A stretch of 21,687 nt of DNA. Origin: Dactylosporangium aurantiacum (lineage in GTDB: Bacteria; Actinomycetota; Actinomycetes; Mycobacteriales; Micromonosporaceae). The stretch spans positions 1 to 21,687 of the forward strand of contig NZ_JNYJ01000083.1 in the NCBI RefSeq assembly GCF_000716715.1, in the 5' to 3' direction. The notes under the pieces are model-generated. The model was given only the letters and a program-made list of their open reading frames with translations, did not search any database and was not told the origin of the DNA. Below, piece by piece: positions 5,679 through 10,985 of the stretch. A program made the position numbers and the translations under genes. The stretch's first letter is position 1; each line of letters opens with the position of its first letter.

Positions 5679-6044
5679 GTGACCAGTTCCACCGCCGAAC
5701 GCAACCGCTCCGAGGTGTCCGAGCGGGAGGGCGACGAGGGGTCGCTGCAGCCGCTGCTGCTGGCGGCCCTCATGTCCCGCCGCGAGGAGCGCGGTGACAC
5801 CCTGTTCGAGCACCCGTTGCTGATCGCCGCGCTCGCCCGTCGCCGCCGCGACGAGGACGGCGAGAGCAGCATCATCGAGCACCCGCTCCTGCTGGCCGCC
5901 CTCGCCAGGCGCCGCCGGGACGAGGACGAGGGCGGCATCATGGACCATCCGCTGCTGCTCATGGCCCTCGCCTCCCGCAAGCGGCGGGGCCGCAACATCG
6001 TCGACCATCCGCTCCTGCTGGCCGCGCTGATGGCCCGCGACTGA
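5679..6044 (+). CDS. Unrecognised protein of five tandem HPLLLAALARR repeats (121 aa)
   Basis: I do not recognise this protein. After an acidic, Ser/Glu-rich N-terminus (1-22) the whole chain consists of five units of 20-23 residues. The cores are LQPLLLAALMSRR (23-35), EHPLLIAALARRRR (44-57), EHPLLLAALARRRR (67-80), DHPLLLMALASRKRR (89-103) and DHPLLLAALMARD (109-121). Each unit is an acidic residue, His-Pro, a short Leu/Ala helix, an Arg cluster, then (in the middle copies) a DED patch as linker. No signal peptide or long membrane segment is present. The helices are too short to cross a membrane. Alternating hydrophobic, basic and acidic patches suggest a multivalent binding or self-assembly protein; this is inference. 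Start GTG 5679 is set by a strong ribosome site. A terminator-like hairpin follows before the next gene. Confidence 0.8.
   Translation: MTSSTAERNRSEVSEREGDEGSLQPLLLAALMSRREERGDTLFEHPLLIAALARRRRDEDGESSIIEHPLLLAALARRRRDEDEGGIMDHPLLLMALASRKRRGRNIVDHPLLLAALMARD
5745..6041 (+). repeat. Coding tandem repeats (5 units, 60-69 bp each)
   Basis: The PLLL cores begin at residues 25, 46, 69, 91 and 111, giving periods of 21, 23, 22 and 20 residues. The second and third units are nearly identical in protein sequence. The DNA of the copies is similar but not identical, so the expansion is not very recent and the protein pattern has been kept by selection. Confidence 0.85.
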
Positions 6045-6056
6045 TCCACCCGGCAG

Positions 6057-6085
6057 CGCCCGTCCCCCGGCCGGGGGGACGGGCG
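6057..6085 (+). terminator. 12-bp GC hairpin between the two small genes
   Basis: Bases 6057-6068 pair perfectly with 6074-6085 around a five-base loop (GGCCG). There is no U-run. It could end transcription of the repeat-protein gene or attenuate read-through into the gene at 6119, which starts only 33 bases later with its own strong ribosome site. Confidence 0.65.
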
Positions 6086-6118
6086 TTCCCGCTGATGTGA
6101 AGGAGGGAGGCACCCATC

Positions 6119-6490
6119 GTGGCGGCTGGCGAACCCGATCAACCGCAGCAGGTCGAGGCGCTGATCGACGAGCTGATCCTGGAGATCCTCGACCACGCCG
6201 AACAGGGACAGCCGGCGAAGGCGGCCGGCCGGGTCCATGCGGCGCTGCCCGGCGGCCTGCTCGACGGCGTACGGGCCACCATGGCACGCAGTTCCGGCGG
6301 TCCGATGCTGGAGCGGCTGCTCGTGGCCGAGGCCCTCGCCGGAGTGCTGGCCGACGCGCTCGCACCGGCGCTGGCCGAGGCGCTCGCGCCGAGGATCATG
6401 AAGGTCCTGGAGGGCGAGGAGCCGGCGGCCGGCACCGAGCCACCGGCGAAGACGCCGGCGGGCCGGTCCCGCAAGTCGGACTCGAAGTAG
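6119..6490 (+). CDS. Unrecognised small helical protein (123 aa)
   Basis: I cannot assign a family. The chain is predicted nearly all helical. An N-terminal acidic helix (VEALIDELILEILDHAEQ, 12-29) is followed by a Gly-containing middle, then a long amphipathic Leu/Ala helix, LLVAEALAGVLADALAPALA (about 63-82) continuing EALAPRIMKVLEGEE. Last comes a Pro/Ala-rich tail ending in basic residues (RSRKSDSK). No signal peptide or transmembrane segment is visible. GTG 6119 has an excellent AAGGAGGGAGG eight bases upstream, so the gene is probably well expressed. It follows the five-repeat protein in the same direction and shares its style (Leu/Ala helices with charged ends), so the two may work together. 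That link is inference from position and composition. Confidence 0.75.
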   Translation: MAAGEPDQPQQVEALIDELILEILDHAEQGQPAKAAGRVHAALPGGLLDGVRATMARSSGGPMLERLLVAEALAGVLADALAPALAEALAPRIMKVLEGEEPAAGTEPPAKTPAGRSRKSDSK

Positions 6491-6491
6491 C

Positions 6492-6533
6492 GCGAAGCGA
6501 CGGCGGTTCCCTGTGCACCCGCCGTCGCTTCGC
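6492..6533. terminator. 15-bp bidirectional terminator hairpin
   Basis: Bases 6492-6506 pair perfectly with 6519-6533 (arm GCGAAGCGACGGCGG) around a 12-base loop. It sits between the stop of the helical protein (6490) and the stop of the convergent membrane protein (6556), exactly where a shared terminator is expected. A short CTTGT follows on the plus strand. Confidence 0.85.
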
Positions 6534-6555
6534 CTTGTGCCGCTGGCACGCCCGT

Positions 6556-7152
6556 TCACGCAAGGGCCGCCGCGTCCCGGCGCATGATGAACGCGAACGC
6601 GACCTCCACGCACCCGATCACCAGGGCGCTGACCCCGGTGAGCAGCACGATCGCGGTGAGCGACGCGCCCGGCCACAGCACGAACACCAGCCCCGCGACG
6701 AGCGACACGACGCCGACGGTGACCAGCCACGTCCGCAGCCTGCCGTGCGCCATCAGCCCGACGCCGATCTCCGATATGCCGGTCAGCAACCAGGCCAGCC
6801 CGACGATGAACGCGAGGACCATCACCCCGGTGGCGACGTTGCGCAGGCACGCGACGCCGCCGACGACCATCGCGGCACCCACCACCCCGATCAGCAGCCG
6901 CCGCCCCATCCCCTGCTGCTCGGCCAGCGCCGCCGCGACCCGCATGACACCCGCGACCACCAGCCACAGGCCGACGAGCGCCCCGAGGACCCGCAGCGTC
7001 TCCCCGGGCCAGGCCAGCACGACGATGCCGAACAGCGCCGTGACCACCCCCACGGCGAGGGTCTGCCAGAACGGTACGGCCGCCACCCCCGACGACCCCT
7101 GCACGACCCCACGGCGCGGCGCGTCGCCGTGCCGCGCTGAAAACGTCGCCAT
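6556..7152 (-). CDS. HdeD/DUF308-family membrane protein (198 aa)
   Basis: This is an integral membrane protein with about six transmembrane helices in three similar pairs, as in the DUF308 family to which the E. coli acid-resistance protein HdeD belongs. After a ~25-residue cytoplasmic tail come WQTLAVGVVTALFGIVVLAWP and GALVGLWLVVAGVMRVAAAL. The next pair includes LIGVVGAAMVVGGVACL and VLAFIVGLAWLLTGISEIGVG, and the last includes TVGVVSLVAGLVFVLWPGAS and VLLTGVSALVIGCVEVAFAF. The repeated Trp-Pro-Gly after each odd helix (AWPGE, LWPGA) is typical. ATG 7152 has GAGGAGG five bases upstream. A longer frame with an ATG at 7182 is open but lacks a ribosome site. Function in this organism is unknown; acid or general stress is the family-based guess. 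Confidence 0.88.
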   Translation of the reverse strand: MATFSARHGDAPRRGVVQGSSGVAAVPFWQTLAVGVVTALFGIVVLAWPGETLRVLGALVGLWLVVAGVMRVAAALAEQQGMGRRLLIGVVGAAMVVGGVACLRNVATGVMVLAFIVGLAWLLTGISEIGVGLMAHGRLRTWLVTVGVVSLVAGLVFVLWPGASLTAIVLLTGVSALVIGCVEVAFAFIMRRDAAALA

Positions 7153-7318
7153 CACTGCCTCCTCGTTCGTCCCACCACCCACGCTTCACCCGCCACCACG
7201 CCCCGCCCTCGCCCGCCGAGGGGGAGGCGCGACGGCGGGCTTCCGCAGCCGATCAGGACGGTGAACGCAGATGTGGCGAGGACCGCGCCGGCACCATCCG
7301 CTCGGGCACCGGCTCCGG

Positions 7319-7789
7319 GTGACCGGACCCACCGAGGAGAGCACCACCGCCGGCGTGTACGGCGTCATCATCGGCGCGGCCGTCATGGCCTCGTCCCACG
7401 CGGCGTCGGCCGGCGCGGTCATCGCGGCCGTGCTGGTCACGCTCGTCGTCTACTGGAGCGCCGAGCGGTACGCCCGCATCGTGGCCCAACGCATCCACGA
7501 GCGCCGGCGGCTGCACGCGCGCGAGGTCCGGCTGCAACTGACCACCGGCTGGGAGATCGTGACCGCCTCGACGCTGCCGGCGGCCGTGCTGGTCGGGCTG
7601 ACCGCGGTGGGGGTCGCGCTGCGGACCGCGGTGATCTCGGCGCTGGTCTGCAGCGCGCTGCTGCTGTGCGTGGCCGGCTGGGAGGCGGGCCGCCACGGCC
7701 AGCTCACCCCGCTGGAGCGGCTGGTGTCCGCGGCGGTCGCCGGCGCCTTCGGTGTCGTCATGGTGCTGCTGAAGGTGACGCTGCACTGA
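7319..7789 (+). CDS. Small membrane protein of unknown function (156 aa)
   Basis: The protein has four probable transmembrane helices. The first two are around GVYGVIIGAAVMASSHA and AGAVIAAVLVTLVVYW, then comes a basic cytoplasmic loop (ERYARIVAQRIHERRRLHAR), then LPAAVLVGLTAVGVAL with AVISALVCSALLLCVAGW, and a final hydrophobic segment AAVAGAFGVVMVLLKV. The arrangement resembles conserved hypothetical membrane proteins found throughout actinobacteria, with no known function. The start is uncertain: GTG 7319 begins at the TGPTEEST stretch that precedes the first helix, while ATG 7271 adds 16 Arg/His/Pro-rich residues that look untranslated. Neither has a good ribosome site. Confidence 0.7.
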   Translation: MTGPTEESTTAGVYGVIIGAAVMASSHAASAGAVIAAVLVTLVVYWSAERYARIVAQRIHERRRLHAREVRLQLTTGWEIVTASTLPAAVLVGLTAVGVALRTAVISALVCSALLLCVAGWEAGRHGQLTPLERLVSAAVAGAFGVVMVLLKVTLH

Positions 7790-7790
7790 A

Positions 7791-7835
7791 CTGCCGGGCC
7801 TGCCGGGCCTGCCGAGCCTGCCGAGCCTGTCGGGC
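7791..7835 (+). repeat. 9-bp tandem repeat, five copies
   Basis: Units are CTGCCGGGC (two copies), CTGCCGAGC (two copies) and CTGTCGGGC. They lie right after the stop of the membrane protein and run into the terminator hairpin. The array is non-coding and probably a slippage product. Confidence 0.85.
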
Positions 7836-7870
7836 CGGCGCGCCGTTCCGGCGGTCCGGCGGCGCGCCGG
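7835..7870. terminator. Bidirectional terminator hairpin
   Basis: CCGGCGCGCCG (7835-7845) pairs perfectly with CGGCGCGCCGG (7860-7870) around a 14-base loop. It lies between the convergent stops at 7789 and 7874. Confidence 0.75.
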
Positions 7871-7873
7871 TGG

Positions 7874-8239
7874 TCAGTGCCAGGTGGTGCCGAGCCAGGC
7901 GGCCGCGGCGGCGGTGAGCAGCAGCACGATGTTGAGCCCGATCAGCCGGGCCTCGCCCCGCGACACGTGCACCGCGATGCCCCCGACCTGGATGAGCACG
8001 AGCCCCACGGCCGCGGCCACCGCCAGCCCCGGCAGGATCCCGGTCAGCGGCGGCAGGATCAGCCCGGCCGCACCGAGCACCTCCAGCGCCCCGATCGTCC
8101 TGACCAGCGGCATCGGTACCCGGTCGACCCAGCCCATCATCGGCAGCAGCCGCTCCTGGCTCTGGGCGACCTTCTTGCCGCCCGCGTACAGGTAGAACAC
8201 CGCGAGCAGCCCGCCGACGATCCAGTACGCGATCTCCAT
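7874..8239 (-). CDS. DoxX-like membrane protein (121 aa)
   Basis: This is a four-helix membrane protein of the DoxX superfamily (DoxX-like branch). It begins with IAYWIVGGLLAVFYLYAGGKKV, where the helix ends in the AG-x-K-K/L motif seen in many members. It continues with a loop carrying MGWVDRVPMPLVRTIGALEVLGAAGLIL, a third helix GLAVAAAVGLVLIQVGGIAVHVSRGE and a last helix LIGLNIVLLLTAAAAAWLG. ATG 8239 has GGAGG four bases upstream. DoxX-like genes are very often divergent from HxlR-type regulators and induced by electrophile or oxidative stress, and that arrangement is present here. Direct function is not known. Confidence 0.88.
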   Translation of the reverse strand: MEIAYWIVGGLLAVFYLYAGGKKVAQSQERLLPMMGWVDRVPMPLVRTIGALEVLGAAGLILPPLTGILPGLAVAAAVGLVLIQVGGIAVHVSRGEARLIGLNIVLLLTAAAAAWLGTTWH

Positions 8240-8256
8240 GACGCCTCCACCAGGAT

Positions 8257-8277
8257 GGTTACCACTCGTAAGTGACC
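8257..8277. promoter_or_regulatory. Candidate HxlR operator between doxX-like and hxlR-like genes
   Basis: TTAC (8259-8262) and GTAA (8268-8271) form an inverted repeat with a five-base centre, and flanking GGT and ACC (8257-8259 and 8275-8277) add partial outer symmetry. It lies 18 bases upstream of the minus-strand DoxX start and 69 bases before the HxlR start. HxlR-type regulators such as YodB bind short inverted repeats with TAC/GTA ends, so this is the best candidate in the 106-bp gap. Confidence 0.4.
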
Positions 8278-8345
8278 AGATGATGCGGCACTATCGGAGG
8301 GCGTACAAAAGGCACACCGCTGTTCGTGAGGCACAAGGGGCTGTC

Positions 8346-8726
8346 ATGTCGCAGTACGAGCACACCTGCATGATCCGGGGCGACGGCGGCCGGACGATCC
8401 GCGCGATCCTCGACCAGATCTGCAACAAGTGGACGCTGCTGATCGTGGCCACCCTGGACCGGGGCACCCTGCGCTTCACGGACCTGCACCAGCAGATCCC
8501 GGGCATCTCGCAGCGCATGCTGACGCTGACCCTGCGGCGCCTGGAGCGCGACGGCCTGGTCGCCCGGCAGGTCTACGCGGAGGTCCCGCCGCGGGTCGAG
8601 TACACGCTGACCCCGACCGGCAAGAGCCTGATCCCACCGGCGCTCGCCCTCGCCGGCTGGGCGATCGAGCACGTGCCGCACATCGAGGCCAGCCGGGCCG
8701 CGTACCAGAGCCGCGACGGCGACTGA
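8346..8726 (+). CDS. HxlR-family transcriptional regulator (126 aa)
   Basis: This is a winged-helix DNA-binding protein of the HxlR family, acting as a dimer. The family pattern is clear: ILDQICNKWTLLIVATL (21-37), then RFTDLHQQIPGISQRMLTLT (43-62) covering the recognition helix, LRRLERDGLVARQVY (63-77) and the wing YTLTPTGKSLIPP (86-98). Cys8, just ahead of the first helix, is at the position of the thiol sensor in YodB/HypR-like members, and a second Cys is at 26. Redox or electrophile sensing is therefore plausible. ATG 8346 has AAGGGG five bases upstream. It is divergent from the DoxX-like gene and probably represses it. Confidence 0.9.
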   Translation: MSQYEHTCMIRGDGGRTIRAILDQICNKWTLLIVATLDRGTLRFTDLHQQIPGISQRMLTLTLRRLERDGLVARQVYAEVPPRVEYTLTPTGKSLIPPALALAGWAIEHVPHIEASRAAYQSRDGD

Positions 8727-8756
8727 CGGTCGGCCGCCGCGCGCCCTGGGCGCTGC

Positions 8757-8783
8757 TGTCACATTCGCCGGTCCTCGCGGGTC
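8757..8783 (+). promoter_or_regulatory. ECF41-type promoter: TGTCACA-N16-GGTC
   Basis: TGTCACA (8757-8763) is the minus-35 element known for ECF41 sigma factors. Exactly 16 bases later comes GGTC (8780-8783), one base from the ECF41 minus-10 CGTC. Transcription would begin near 8790, and the next start codon (8818) has its own GAGGAG ribosome site. Typical ECF41 targets are carboxymuconolactone decarboxylases, oxidoreductases and epimerases, and the gene downstream is one of these. Confidence 0.6.
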
Positions 8784-8817
8784 TCAGCGGCAGACCCACG
8801 AACCCGAGGAGCCCGAC

Positions 8818-9597
8818 ATGACATCGACCACGCTGGTCACCGGCGGCACCGGCACCATCGGCCGGCTCGTCGTGCCGCTGCTGCGCGACGCCGGCCACAC
8901 CGTGCGCGTGCTCACCCGGCGCGGCGGCCGGCCCGCCGACGGCGTCGAGCACGTCACCGGCGACCTGCTGGACGGCCGGGACACCGCCGCCCTGGTACGC
9001 GGCTGCGACACCGTCCTGCACCTGGCCGGCGGCCCGAAGGGCGACGACGTGGCCACCCGGCACCTGGTACAGGCGGCGGCCGAAACCGGCGTCCGGCACC
9101 TGGTCCTGATCTCCGTCATCGGCGCCCCCACCATGCCGATCGGGTACTTCCGCGCCAAGCGCGGCGCCGAGGAGGCGGTCACCGCGGTGCCGTGGACGAC
9201 TGTGCGGGTGGCGCAGTTGCACGACCTCGCGTACACCGTGGTGTCGAAGCTGGCCCGGCTGCCGGTGATCCCGGCCCCGCGCGGCCTGCGCTTCCAGCCG
9301 GTCGACGCGCACGACGTCGCGGCGCGCCTGGTGGAGCTGACCCTCGGCGCGCCGGCCGGCCTGGTGCCCGACCTCGCCGGCCCGCGGACCTACGACCTCG
9401 CCGAGCTCACCCGCACCTACCTGCGCGCGACGGGCCGGCGCCGTCCCCTCCTGCCGGTCCGCCTGCCGGGCGCCGCGGGCCGGGCGTACCGTGCCGGCGA
9501 GAACCTGGCCCGCCCCGGCGCGACCACCGGCACCGGGACCTGGGAGGCGTTCCTCGCCGCCACCCTGCGGTCCGCCACAACCGTAAGCAGCCGGTAA
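8818..9597 (+). CDS. NAD(P)-binding epimerase-like (NmrA/atypical SDR) protein (259 aa)
   Basis: This is an atypical short-chain dehydrogenase with a Rossmann fold. TLVTGGTGTIG (5-15) is the dinucleotide-binding glycine motif, VRVLTRRGG (29-37) follows strand 2 and carries Arg residues suited to NADP, GDLLDG (about 48-53) and VLHLAGG (about 65-71) are the next strand ends, and YFRAKRGAEE holds a Tyr and Lys near the family's active-site position. The C-terminal part (FQPVDAHDVAARLVELTLG) is the standard 'D-x-x-D-V-A' stretch of this group. ATG 8818 has GAGGAG six bases upstream. It is probably transcribed from an ECF41-like promoter just upstream. The substrate is unknown; a quinone- or redox-related reaction is possible. 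Confidence 0.88.
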   Translation: MTSTTLVTGGTGTIGRLVVPLLRDAGHTVRVLTRRGGRPADGVEHVTGDLLDGRDTAALVRGCDTVLHLAGGPKGDDVATRHLVQAAAETGVRHLVLISVIGAPTMPIGYFRAKRGAEEAVTAVPWTTVRVAQLHDLAYTVVSKLARLPVIPAPRGLRFQPVDAHDVAARLVELTLGAPAGLVPDLAGPRTYDLAELTRTYLRATGRRRPLLPVRLPGAAGRAYRAGENLARPGATTGTGTWEAFLAATLRSATTVSSR

Positions 9598-9644
9598 GCG
9601 CGAACACCTGGCCACGATCCGGCGGACCCGGTTCACTCGGTCCC

Positions 9645-10187
9645 ATGACACGCAGACCGATCACCTGGCTCGTGGCCGCCGCCCTCACCGCGGGCGTGGC
9701 GTTCGGCCTGTACTGGTTCGCGCCGTGGCGCCTCTTCACCGACACCACCGTCAACGAGACGCTGACCGACACCGCCGTCACCACCTCTTCTCCCGCGTCT
9801 TCGGCGGCTTCGGCGGCTTCGACGTCGGCCGCGGTGCCGGTCGTCGTGTCCCAGGGCTCGTTCATCACCCACGAGCACGACACGTCCGGCACCGTCCGGC
9901 TGCTGCGCCTCCCCGACGGCACCCACCGCCTGGAGATCGCGGCCCTGAACACCTCCGACGGCCCCGACCTGCGCGTCTGGCTCACCGACCAGCAGGTCGT
10001 CGCGGGCCGCTCCGGCTGGCAGCTCTTCGACGACGGCCGCTACGTCGAACTCGGCAAACTCAAGGGCAACAAGGGCGACCAGGTGTACGCGATCCCCGCC
10101 GGCACCGACCTGACCGGCCTGCGCTCGGTCACCATCTGGTGCAAACGCTTCTCCGTCTCCTTCGGCGCCGCCGAACTGGCTGCCTGA
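9645..10187 (+). CDS. Membrane-anchored DM13-domain protein (180 aa)
   Basis: The chain has an N-terminal membrane anchor or uncleaved signal (RRPITWLVAAALTAGVAFGLYWF, about 3-25) and a Ser/Ala/Thr-rich linker (45-66) built partly from a repeated TCGGCGGCT stretch. It then has a DM13 domain (about 67-180): GSFITHEHDTSGTVRLLRL, SDGPDLRVWLTD, YVELGKLKGNKGDQVYAIP, and TIWCKRFSVSFGAAEL with the single conserved Cys. DM13 domains have been proposed to take part in extracytoplasmic redox or haem-linked chemistry; the function is unproven. ATG 9645 is chosen because it directly precedes the anchor. The 47-bp gap suggests it may be co-transcribed with the epimerase-like gene. An 8-bp hairpin follows. 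Confidence 0.87.
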   Translation: MTRRPITWLVAAALTAGVAFGLYWFAPWRLFTDTTVNETLTDTAVTTSSPASSAASAASTSAAVPVVVSQGSFITHEHDTSGTVRLLRLPDGTHRLEIAALNTSDGPDLRVWLTDQQVVAGRSGWQLFDDGRYVELGKLKGNKGDQVYAIPAGTDLTGLRSVTIWCKRFSVSFGAAELAA

Positions 10188-10189
10188 AC

Positions 10190-10212
10190 GCCTCGCTTCG
10201 ACTGAGCGAGGC
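10190..10212 (+). terminator. Hairpin terminator after the DM13 gene
   Basis: GCCTCGCT (10190-10197) pairs with AGCGAGGC (10205-10212) around a seven-base loop, starting two bases after the stop codon. The remaining ~130 bases to the next gene show no coding sequence. Confidence 0.65.
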
Positions 10213-10332
10213 CGGCGGAAGCGGGTCGAGGACGTGCGGGCGGTCGTCCATCAGCACATGAGCCGCTGGGTGCAGGACGATGCCGGCGTTCGACCACCGT
10301 CATGAGCGTGCCGTCGACGGGGTGGGCGCATC

Positions 10333-10338
10333 TAGGCT
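10333..10338 (+). promoter_or_regulatory. Minus-10 box of the two-component operon
   Basis: TAGGCT fits the actinobacterial TANNNT box and ends eight bases before GTG 10347, so the mRNA would be leaderless or nearly so. No Shine-Dalgarno sequence is present. No convincing minus-35 was seen. Confidence 0.4.
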
Positions 10339-10346
10339 GCTGAGGT

Positions 10347-10985
10347 GTGACCATCCGTGTGCTCATCGCCGACGACCAGCAGATGGTGCGGGACGGACTG
10401 CGGCGGATTCTCGGTGCCGAGGACGGGATCGAGGTCGTGGCCGAGGCCGGTGACGGGGTCGAGGCGCTGCGGCTCGCGCGGGAGCTGGTGCCCGACGTGG
10501 CGCTGGTGGACATCCGGATGCCGCGGATGGACGGGCTCACGCTGACCAGGCACCTCGCCGGGGGGCCGACGCGGGTCGTGGTGGTCACGACGTTCGACCT
10601 GGACGAGTACGTGTACCCGGCGCTGCGGGACGGGGCGTCCGGGTTCCTGCTCAAGCGGTCCGGGCCGGCGCTGCTGGCGGAGGCGGTGCGGGCCGCGTAC
10701 GCCGGGGACAGCCTGATCAGCCCGTCGATCACGGTACGGCTGCTGCGGCACGTCACCGGGCCGCGGCCGGAACGTGCGAAGCCGGTGGAGGCGCTCACCG
10801 AGCGGGAGCTGGAGGTGGCGGCGCACGTCGGGGCGGGGCGGACGAACGCGGAGATCGGGGCGGAGCTGTTCATCTCGGCGGGGACGGTGAAGACGCACGT
10901 GGCCGCGATCCAGCGCAAGCTCGGCGTCCGCAACCGGGTGGGCATCGCCGTGTGGGCGTGGGACACGGGCACCGTGGCGCCGTGA
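10347..10985 (+). CDS. NarL/FixJ-type response regulator (212 aa)
   Basis: A receiver domain (1-120) is joined to a LuxR-type helix-turn-helix. Phosphorylation machinery is complete: Asp9/Asp10 (LIADDQQ), acceptor Asp55 (VALVDIRMPRMDG), Thr81/82 and Lys103 (FLLKRSG). The output domain starts at LTERELEVAAHVGAGRTNAEI, with recognition helix SAGTVKTHVAAIQRKLGV (about 176-195). The GTG start at 10347 follows a leaderless-type promoter. The stop overlaps the start of the histidine kinase by four bases (GTGA), so the two are translationally coupled and are surely a cognate pair. The target genes cannot be identified, though neighbouring DM13, zinc-ribbon and ABC genes are candidates. Confidence 0.93.
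   Translation: MTIRVLIADDQQMVRDGLRRILGAEDGIEVVAEAGDGVEALRLARELVPDVALVDIRMPRMDGLTLTRHLAGGPTRVVVVTTFDLDEYVYPALRDGASGFLLKRSGPALLAEAVRAAYAGDSLISPSITVRLLRHVTGPRPERAKPVEALTERELEVAAHVGAGRTNAEIGAELFISAGTVKTHVAAIQRKLGVRNRVGIAVWAWDTGTVAP

Noticed and set aside
7791..7835. Possible CRISPR-like repeat
   Set aside because: The units are 9 bp and contiguous with no spacers, so this is a simple tandem repeat.
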